A stretch of 64,000 nucleotides of DNA from Euglena gracilis. Lineage: Eukaryota; Euglenida; Euglenophyceae; Euglenales. The first letter of the stretch is position 1, and each line of letters begins with the position of its first letter. Shown here one piece after another: positions 55,881 to 64,000 of the stretch. The stretch covers positions 56,957,660-57,021,659 of the forward strand of contig CP154956.1 in the NCBI GenBank assembly GCA_039621445.1, read 5' to 3'. The notes under the pieces were generated by a model. It saw only the letters and a list, made by a program, of their open reading frames with translations, made no database searches and had not been told where the DNA came from. A program made the translations under genes and the position numbers.

Positions 55881-56919
55881 GTGTATGTAACCCAATCTGA
55901 TGGGACTCCCACTGATGGAAAAATCGCGAAAATTTCAGAAAGATTAAAAAAACGGCAAAATTGTAGGAAATTTTCGAAATTGGGGAAATTCCTGGAATTG
56001 CACAAATATTGCGGATATCAATCCCCCCCCTGCTTGAACCAGGTTTTGTTTAGTGCTGAGCTCTCTACCTGCCTGAAGGTGCCATAAGGCAGCATACGTT
56101 TGAGGCATGTGGTTGCCAGCAGCCTGGCAGCCCAGCACGGGCACTCAGCAGACCCTGGCGGCCAAGGGGTGATGGACGATCCCAGGGGCTTTATTATAGG
56201 TACCCAGTGATTTCCTTTGATTCCCCACCATTTCGGAGACATTTTTGGAATTTTCGGTTGTTTCACCCCAAAATGGTCCCAAAACGGCTAAAACGTGCTG
56301 TTTCGGGCTGGGCTGGGCAGTCGGCCCTGGCGGCCCATTCGGGGTGATAGAGGGTCCCCAGCGCTTTTATTTTAGATCCCCGGTGGTTTCTTTTGATTGG
56401 CCACCATTTTGGAGATATTTTTTAATTTTTCAGTTGTTTTTTTTTGACCCCGAAATGGCCCAAAAAAGGCTTGGTTAAAACAGAAATGACAAATGATTGG
56501 AGCTGGACCTAAATAACAAAAACAGAAATGTCAAATGATTGGAGTTGGACCGCCTTAAAATGGCCATAACTCGGGCGTGCCGTGGAGTTATGAAATCAAA
56601 ATACTGTGAGATAGGGCAGATACTCATTGTGAGATAGGGCATTCCAAGTGCTTTGTTTTAGGCCGGTGGACATTTTCTTTGATTTTGCTTCATTTCCAAG
56701 TCATTTTGGAGGCATAGATTTTTGACCTGAAGACAGTCCAAAATGGCCCCCCAAAAGGCTCAAGGTTGACCGAAAAATGGACAGAGCTCCGGCAACACGA
56801 AGAGTTGTGAAAAAAAGAAAACCATGGTTGGATGGGGCATTTCAAAAGGGCTGTTTGGGCCCGGACATTTCCTTTGATTTTGATTTTTCAAAAACGAGCT
56901 GGAACACAGGCCAGGCGTG

Positions 56920-57990
56920 TCGGCTGCGGTCGGCTGCGGTCGGCTGCGGTCGGCAAAGTAGTCGGCCGTAGGTGGGGGGCAGGCCAACAGAAAATGAGCA
57001 TATATCACTTTCTTTTGGTCACTTTTGTTGTTTTTGCCCAGTTTTTGCTGTGTTTTGGCTGCTTTTGGCCAGCTTTTGCTTTTCTTTGACCTCTTTTGAC
57101 CACTTTTGGCCTCTTTTGCCCACTTTTCTCTGCTTTTGGCCATTTTTACCCACTTCTGGCCACTTTCAAGCCACTTTAAATATCTTTTCGTTGCTTTTGA
57201 CATCAAGAGCAGCCAAACGTGACCCAAAATGGCCTAAAAGTGGCAAAAAATGGTTAAAATGGCCAAAAGTGGGCAAAAGAGGCCAAATAAAAGCTGTTTT
57301 GGCCACTGTTTTCGACTCCAGAAGCTGCACCTGGTGCAAAATGGTCAAAAATGATCAAAATAGACCAAAAAGTTACCAAAAGCAGGCAAAAATAACAAAA
57401 AAAAATGCCCAAAGTGGTCCAAAAAGCCAAAAATGGCCCAAGATGGCCCTGCTTTTGGCCAATTCGGTCACTTTAGCAGCTTTTGTTCACTTTTGGCAAC
57501 AAACTGGCGCAAAATGCTCAAAAAAAGGTCAAATTGGACCCAAAAGAGACCAAAAAAAATGGGCAAAAATAACAAAAAAAGGTCGAAAATGGCTTTAAAT
57601 GGTCAAGAATGCCCAAAATGGCCCAAAATGGCCCAAGAGCAGGGCAAAATGGCCAAAAATAACCAGAAGTGGGCAAAAAGTGGCCAAAAATGGTCAAAAT
57701 AGGTCAAAATGGGCGAATTATGGTGACTAATGGGCCAAAAGGGGACAAAAGCGACCAAAAATGGCCAAAAGTGGCCAAAAGTGGTCAAAAGTGGCCAAAA
57801 GTGACAACATGAGCCAGATGAGCCAGAAAAATCTCAAAATCTGGGATAAAAATGAGCCTAATTCCTCATTCTCACTGAAAAATTGGCATCAATTAAAAAA
57901 AAGTTGCGCGGTCGGCTGCGGTCGGTCGGCAACCCACCTATGACAGCCCTGAAACCCGCGGTCGGTCGCGGTCGGCTGCGGTCGGCATAG
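56920..57990. repeat. Large imperfect inverted repeat of TTTTGGCCAC words bounded by GTCGGCTGCG units
   Basis: The left half (56,990-57,180) is dense in ACTTTTGGCC; the right half (57,230-57,800) is dense in the complement GGCCAAAAGT. Both outer edges carry tandem CGGCTGCGGT units (56,920-56,952 and 57,908-57,982). It looks like a foldback element or a degenerate satellite. No coding sequence is supported. Confidence 0.6.
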
Positions 57991-59104
57991 GTGTTTGGTG
58001 ATAATCCGCGGTTTTCATTCCCACCCAGGGGCGGGGGGAGGGGGGTTTAACCCCCAGGCTCCTTTTTACTGACCCCGGGGGTGGGGGGGGGTCGGTTTAG
58101 CAGGCAGCCCCCTGGGGGGTGGAGGTCGGGTTGGACCCATTACCCACTTCAAAACCGACCTCCGGGGGGGGGGTCGAAAGTGCCCTACCCCCCTGCCTGC
58201 CCATAGCACCCCCCCCCCCTGGGGTGCGCACTCCCTTAAAAAAAAACTGCCTGACACCCCCCTTTTCCCTGGTGGCAAGCTTTGCTCTTATTCTAAATGA
58301 ATGTAACCCCGCCCCATGCTTAACAGGCAGGCGCCGTGCCCTTGGATGAATGGGAAAATCCTTGCAATTTCAATTGCACTTTCCCTTTTTGTGGCAGTTT
58401 TGGACATTTTTTTGGCAATAATTTTTATTTAAAATAAAAGATTTAAATAAATAAAGATTTAAAAAGAGAACTGACAGGAAAAAATGAAAACCTTTAGGAA
58501 AACGTAATAAAATCAAACTTATTCCTTTAAAGAAGAATACCTGAAAAAAAGGGAAATTTGACTGATTTTAACCAAGCAGAAAAAAAGACCCATTGAAGTG
58601 AAGAGCACTTACAAAAAAAAAGGTCAGGTAAACCTCCCTGAACATAATGTCCGACTTTTGAGATGGCGGGTAATCCAGCGGAGGTCGCTGTAAAATGAGT
58701 GCTGTTAGCAGAGTGGTCATTCTGAGAGGGGGTCGTCACCAACTTATGGATAATAAGTAGTTATTTTTTCAGACGTTCAGCTCAGGGGCAGGGAGATATT
58801 CCGGTCGGCCAAAAAATTTTATCCGGGGTTTTATTCCGGTTTATTCCAGGTTATTCCGGTTTATTCCGGGATTTATTCCGGTTTATTCCGGTCAAATTCT
58901 GCCTGGATGGACTTGGAATTTTTTTGAAGTACAATTGGGCCGAGGCGCTCACCCGGGCTTCAGGAGAAGGGATGCATTCTTTGGTTGCTTAGCCCCACCA
59001 AGTGGTCGCTTTGCACTTGATGCTAGTGCACCACAGCAGACGCCCCCTTTTTCGGAGATATAAACTGATGAACATTGGTGCTCAGGGTTTTCTCTTGAGC
59101 CAGG

Positions 59105-59706
59105 TCCAATAATTAGTGCGCAGTGCCCTAATAAGTGCACACCCCTTGGGGTCCGAAACTACGTCCTTAAAATGTGCGCACCCGCACCCGTGCACTTTTT
59201 AGGGGAGGGGGGTTCATTGGAATAGGGACGTTGAATCTCGCTTTGCTGCTGACCCCATGATTGCGCTGAACAGTGACTGCGCCGGACACTGAACAATGAC
59301 TGCGGCATTTGTGAGGTTTCGTTCGGTCTCGCACGTTGGAACAAACAATTAGCACTCGGCAGGACAATTTTTGGGAAGAAGCAGGACAATTTTTGCGAAG
59401 AAAACTTAGGGCAAAGCACAAAATACTTAATTTTCCACCATTCTTTTTCAGGTTTTCCCCTTCTTGCGATGTCAAGCAATGAGTCAAGTGATTATGTGTC
59501 AAATTTGGGCTTGGACAATAGAAACTTTGGTATGAGAAGGACAGTCCTGAGAATTGTGAATACTTTCCGACCTAAGATGTGACAGTGATTTCTCCTTTGG
59601 GGGGGGGGAGTGCGCACTTTTTAGGGAGGTAGTTTCGGACCCTTCGGGTGTGCACACTTATCAGGGCACTGCGCATAATTAGGGCACTGCGCACTTATTG
59701 GGGGGG
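59105..59706. repeat. Nested inverted-repeat element with GTGCGCAGTGCCC ends
   Basis: Left end AATTAGTGCGCAGTGCCCTA, right end TAGGGCACTGCGCACTTATT. Inner arms share GGGGTCCGAAACTACGTCC/GTAGTTTCGGACCC. A related single arm lies at 40,130-40,330. It is inserted within the hAT-like element. Confidence 0.7.
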
Positions 59707-59714
59707 TTTACAGC

Positions 59715-60267
59715 ACATGATGCTGGCCTTCTGCAATAACGGCCTTGATGTGACACGGTCCTTGGTATCCAATGCGCCAGCCTTCGAAAACACTCTCTCC
59801 ACGCAGCTCGTTTGTAGATGGCATTGCCAACAGTTATTTTAGCGGTTGCCAAAAAAAGTCATATCAGATGCCTAAATTGAACTGTTTTCTGCTGTCTTAA
59901 GAGCTTGCATGATGGCCTGAAAATGATTGTTCAACAATTTTGTCAAATCTGTGTCTTTTCGAAAATCGGATGCAGAAAAAAATCTAAAATCAAACCAAAC
60001 CAAAAATCGAACAAAGGGCACAGAAAAACCTGAACGTGCCGTGCATATCGGTGTATGTGCGGAAGTGAGGAACCCCCTTTTCACACCTTTATGTTTGGCA
60101 GAAACCACGTGCTTTGTGCCAAAGATGATACTTTCACATGCACTTCCACCCCGCAAAAAATTACACCACATATTGTCAGATCCTTCACGAACACAAAACA
60201 TTCCCTTGGGAAAATCCTGAAATTGCCTGCAAGCTGTCATTGCATTTGCACGTTTCGCCTCACTCAC
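59715..60267 (-). pseudogene. hAT transposase remnant (BED-like N-terminus and dimerisation-domain C-terminus)
   Basis: The N-terminal part (60,267-59,872) reads SEAKRANAMTACRQFQDFPK then DNMWCNFLRGG and a FGTKHVVSAKHKG segment, resembling the zinc finger at the start of many hAT-type proteins. It stops at 59,872. About 40 bp further on, frame-shifted segments LLAMPSTNELRGE and VERVFSKAGALDTKDRVTSR correspond to the hAT dimerisation motif (P.s...ERvFS.aG....R). The catalytic middle is missing, so the copy is dead. Confidence 0.6.
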
Positions 60268-60857
60268 CCATTGGAAGATCTTGTCTTCTTCATTGGTGGT
60301 CCACCCTCTTCATCCAATCCATCTGACATGAGATTGACTGAGGAAAACATGAAAAATACACCAAACTTCACTTTCATTGCCTTTGTGTCTTGCAGAATTT
60401 TCATGCCATTGGCTGGCACATTTTTTCCGGTTATTCCAGTTTATTCCGGTTTATTCCGTTTTTCGCTATTCCAGTTTATTCCGGTTTATTCCAGACCGGA
60501 ATATCTCCCTGCCCTTGTTCAGCTTCAAACCTTTCCGTTCAAATCAAAATAAAGATAAACGAGGACGTGAAAGCTTCCTTTTGGGTATCCTCCTGAGAAC
60601 TAATTTGTCCACTTATCCTCATCCCTTTTATGCGAGTTTAAACACTCAGCTTCAGCATTTTTATTTTACCCAGCTCTGGGATGCGATGGTATATTTCTGA
60701 AATTGGTGAAACTTCTGCATTGGTTGTTATAAATGGGGGGGTTCGGTACAAGAGGGGGGCAGGGGGTTTGTTGTGGACGGGGGTTTACATCTCATCAGTT
60801 GCAATGGTGGAAAACCACTGGGCAGAGTGAGCCGAGTGGCAGAAGAGAGTGGCTGCA

Positions 60858-60976
60858 TCACGACGTCCGGGGAAGACCAACCCGCTTTGCCCCACAGCGC
60901 GAGCAGAATTTGGAGAGGGGCCGGGGGTAGCGGAACAGGCAGGACGGGCAGCACTCCGACGCACTGCTGGCCCAGG
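60858..60976 (-). CDS. Possible terminal exon encoding a zinc ribbon
   Basis: The minus-strand frame SECCPSCLFRYPRPLSKFCS continues RCGAKRVGLPRTS-stop. C-x2-C-x(12)-C-x2-C followed by Gly is a zinc-ribbon layout. Composition matches the verified exons. The upstream boundary is a guess based on a CTG-plus-5 position. The rest of the gene was not found; the block at 62,205-62,411 may belong to it. Confidence 0.4.
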
Positions 60977-61267
60977 GGCAGGGCTTGGCCAGAAGGTCCA
61001 AAAGTCGGTGTCTGGGGGGGGTGGGGCTCTGGACGCCCCTACCCCCACCACTTGGTTTGAATGGACCTCCACGATAAACCCTGATCGAGGGGCAAGGGTG
61101 ATCGGATGACTCTGCGGTCGAACGCTGTCCACTGTGGGAGGGGTGGGGCACATGCAAATGGGCTCTTGCCATCCACCCCTATGGGCATACTGATTTTTTG
61201 GAAGATAAGATGCAAAAAAAAATATCACTTGAAGGTTTAATATCTAAAAGCATCGGGTCTCGGGAGC

Positions 61268-61328
61268 AGGTGTGTGTGTGTGTGTGTATGGGTGGGTGGG
61301 TGGGTGGGTGGGTGGGTGGGTGTGTGTG
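61268..61328. repeat. (GT)n/(GGGT)n microsatellite
   Basis: TG units followed by about nine GGGT units. Confidence 0.95.
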
Positions 61329-62204
61329 GGTTATTCAGGCAGTGCCACCAAAAAAAGATGGGCAACACCGGGGATGCGCTGGGCAGTACACGCAGTGTCT
61401 GCATCGCCTGCCAAGTCATCGGCAGGGTCTTCCGCCCCATCTAGGTCCTGAATGAACACGGAGAGAATGGCACTGGGCTTGCCCCTTCCCCCGAGGTATC
61501 AAGTGACCCCCTCCCCAGGAAAGGGGTTGGTTCGGATCCCCCCGTGCAAAAAAATTTACGGCGCAAAAGGCCGGAAAATGTTTGGGAGATTTGAAAAAGG
61601 CCCAAAAAGCGCGTTTTTTTTGTGCACTTTCTTGACCGGGTCAAAAACACACACCAAAATTATTTTCATCTTGCTGGGTGCCGGAATTTTCTTTTTTGGG
61701 TTACCGGGGGGGGTCCCGCACCCCCCCCCCCCTCAGTTCAAATAGGGCGGGGGGGGGGGATTCTGGACCCCCCACGGGGGGGGGGGTCTAATCCCCCCTC
61801 GGGGGAACCGACCTTCGGGGGGTCGGTTCGAAGGGGGGGGGTCTACCCCCCCTTCGCAAAACCACCACTCAAAACTCAAAATTCAAACTCAAAACTCAAA
61901 ACCACACACTATATACCCTGCCTTCCCCTCTCCCCACAATTGGCTCCTGATGCTGTAATCCCCCACGGCCAACTCAGCCCCAACAGCCACAGGGATTAAC
62001 TTTTAGGGGCCAAGTTGACCAACAGGCTGGGGAAAATGCTATGCAAACCTCAATAAGTGGTGGGGCCAATTCTGGCGGGGCCAAATCGACACTAACAGCC
62101 CGGGGGGCCAGACGTCCAATGAGCCAGGGGGGGGGGGGTGGTGAGCATGAACACGCGGTAATCCAAGCTGTCCTGTCTGGGTCCGGTGCCACCCATGATC
62201 TGTT

Positions 62205-62411
62205 CTATTGGGCGGACCACGTGTTGGGGGGGACCTCCGCTCCCATTGAGGCGGTGGAGGCGACCCCGGCCCGGTGGATGCGATCCTCCAGCTCCTTGCT
62301 CCACTGCCGGTTCCAGCGGGGCCGGGAGGAGGAAGAGGTGCTCGGCGGTCCTCCCTGGGAGGCAGAACCACCCGGAATTCCGCCGTGCTCAAATACGGTG
62401 GGGGTGCGCAT
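62205..62411 (-). other. Possible exon, product unknown
   Basis: Minus-strand frame with SSRPRWNRQWSKELEDRIHR followed by AGVASTASMGAEVP, ending at a stop at 62,205. GC-rich and charged, unlike the flanking repeats. No family recognised. Confidence 0.3.
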
Positions 62412-62419
62412 TTGAACCA

Positions 62420-63350
62420 GGGCGGAAAGGAAAGTTGTTTTATTTTCTTAAGGACCAAGGGCCGACCAAGAAATGCATCTGCCATGTTTACACTTCCATT
62501 GAATTTGTGACTTCTGTGGGCATGCAAGAATTATGGAAACAAAATGTGGAAACCGCTCCGAAATCTTCACAAAATTTTCTTCAGCGCAATCAATCCTTCC
62601 GTCCTGTTCTTAATCCTAAAATGTTTCCAACAAAGAGAAAAACCTTGAGAAATCACAAAACTTTAAATTGTTTCTAACACAATCCCAAAACCCTTGTTGT
62701 TGAAAAAAACGCTGATCATCAAAAAATATGTGAGATGCACCTCCTGTGCAATTTCAAAATTTCAAAAGAATAAAGGGCAATTTGCAATTTCAAAAGAATA
62801 AGGGGCTGAAAAAATCCAGAATTCCAAACTGTTTTGACAATGAAATACTCAAAATATCCAAAATCACAATCTCTTTGGCGGCGTTAACTTCCATCATGGT
62901 TTTTGGTGCTTTAATCCCGTGGTGCATGCTTTGCAAAAAAAATTTCTGTGTTTAAACCTGATTGACAAGAGAGTGCAGGCTCAAAAAGAGGGCTGGGCCG
63001 CCTGTTTTGGCTATTTGTCCATCTGGGACGCTCAATTCTGGGCTATCTACCTGCCTCCGCTAAACAGGGTTTGGAAAGGAAAAAAAAATGCTTCTTTTTG
63101 TGAGCCAAAATCTCCCGAGGTCCACAGTCAACGTGTCTTGGATGGGTGAAGGTCCGTTCGCGCCGTGGTTCAAGGCCGGGTTAAGGGTGTGAAAAAGAGG
63201 CCAAAGCTTGTAGACACATGTGAAAAACCATCACCAATGTGGGACATGACCTGTTAATAAAACAAGCGTGAGAAACATTGGCAAAATGCCAAAGACACAA
63301 TTATAATGAACTCGCCCACAAAAAAAAAAAAAATGCAAAAAACTCGGGGA
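62420..63350. other. No gene seen
   Basis: AT-rich sequence without repeats of the main families and without a recognisable product. Confidence 0.4.
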
Positions 63351-63994
63351 NNNNNNNNNNNNNNNNNNNNNNNNNNNNNNNNNNNNNNNNNNNNNNNNNN
63401 NNNNNNNNNNNNNNNNNNNNNNNNNNNNNNNNNNNNNNNNNNNNNNNNNNNNNNNNNNNNNNNNNNNNNNNNNNNNNNNNNNNNNNNNNNNNNNNNNNNN
63501 NNNNNNNNNNNNNNNNNNNNNNNNNNNNNNNNNNNNNNNNNNNNNNNNNNNNNNNNNNNNNNNNNNNNNNNNNNNNNNNNNNNNNNNNNNNNNNNNNNNN
63601 NNNNNNNNNNNNNNNNNNNNNNNNNNNNNNNNNNNNNNNNNNNNNNNNNNNNNNNNNNNNNNNNNNNNNNNNNNNNNNNNNNNNNNNNNNNNNNNNNNNN
63701 NNNNNNNNNNNNNNNNNNNNNNNNNNNNNNNNNNNNNNNNNNNNNNNNNNNNNNNNNNNNNNNNNNNNNNNNNNNNNNNNNNNNNNNNNNNNNNNNNNNN
63801 NNNNNNNNNNNNNNNNNNNNNNNNNNNNNNNNNNNNNNNNNNNNNNNNNNNNNNNNNNNNNNNNNNNNNNNNNNNNNNNNNNNNNNNNNNNNNNNNNNNN
63901 NNNNNNNNNNNNNNNNNNNNNNNNNNNNNNNNNNNNNNNNNNNNNNNNNNNNNNNNNNNNNNNNNNNNNNNNNNNNNNNNNNNNNNNNNNNNNN
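63351..63994. other. Assembly gap (N run)
   Basis: Undetermined bases; any open frame through it is an artefact. Confidence 1.
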
Positions 63995-64000
63995 CACGAG

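Larger units (their letters stand above)
58783..60516 (+). mobile_element. Non-autonomous hAT-like DNA transposon, 1,734 bp, 8-bp target duplication
   Basis: Termini are CAGGGGCAGGGAGATATTCC on the left and GGAATATCTCCCTGCCCTT on the right. The exact octamer GTTCAGCT lies outside both (58,775-58,782 and 60,517-60,524). Subterminal TTTATTCCGG repeats occur at both ends (58,830-58,890 and 60,425-60,500), as typical of hAT elements. Inside are transposase remnants on the minus strand (listed separately) and a nested inverted-repeat insertion at 59,105-59,706. Confidence 0.85.

Noticed and set aside
1-64000. tRNA, rRNA, snRNA or spliced-leader RNA genes
   Set aside because: I saw no convincing tRNA cloverleaf, rRNA segment or spliced-leader sequence by eye; a covariance-model scan would be needed to exclude small RNAs.

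Overview
This is nuclear DNA of a repeat-rich unicellular eukaryote, not a prokaryote or an organelle. Genes are broken into short GC-rich exons (29 to 226 nt) separated by introns of about 100 to 1,600 nt, between long stretches of C/G homopolymer hairpins, microsatellites and transposon remnants. All genes recognised by homology lie on the minus strand. Two intron types coexist. One is ordinary GT-AG. The other lacks GT-AG ends, has CAG at +4 to +6 and CTG at -8 to -6, and has ends that pair. That second architecture is the one known as 'nonconventional' introns in euglenid nuclear genes, so a euglenid alga (Euglena-like) is my best guess. Other introner-rich protists (for example dinoflagellates) are the main alternative.

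Layout. 1-1,870: decayed YR-type (DIRS-like) retroelement on the plus strand. 1,870-6,000: repeats, AT-rich sequence and weak coding traces. 6,011-18,477 (minus): HLTF/Rad5-like protein with a HIRAN domain, a split SNF2 helicase and a RING finger. 20,062-22,420 (minus): small basic/proline-rich protein with a possible UBZ-like zinc finger. 22,430-27,400: microsatellites and hairpin repeats. 27,409-28,854 (minus): FHA domain of the PNKP/aprataxin type. 28,932-29,396: complete MITE with an exact 8-bp target duplication. 32,556-37,479 (minus): NT-C2 domain plus coiled-coil protein ending in a CaaX box. 40,766-41,213: sister MITE. 41,260-47,420 (minus): DUF819-family membrane protein, probably plastid-type. 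48,000-58,700: repeats, with possible membrane-protein exons at 51-53 kb. 58,783-60,516: hAT-like DNA transposon relic with an 8-bp target duplication. 60,858-62,411: possible exons, one a zinc ribbon. 63,351-63,994 is an assembly gap.

The main result concerns the introns. At ten places, homology or frame on both sides fixes the splice junction, and the excised piece follows the CAG(+4)...CTG(-8) rule while joining the frame. Seven of these ten are anchored by clear domain homology on both flanks. Several of these introns are copies of dispersed elements with CAGG...CCTG inverted termini and 8-bp target-site duplications. The 3 nt before CAG plus the 5 nt after CTG equal exactly 8 nt, so splicing appears to cut inside the duplicated target and restore the original exon. 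The hAT relic has the same terminal CAG and the same 8-bp duplication. The window therefore suggests that nonconventional introns here arose, and perhaps still arise, from hAT-like MITE insertions.

The HLTF-like, FHA (PNKP-type) and possible UBZ proteins would all fit DNA damage tolerance or repair. Their adjacency may be coincidental.
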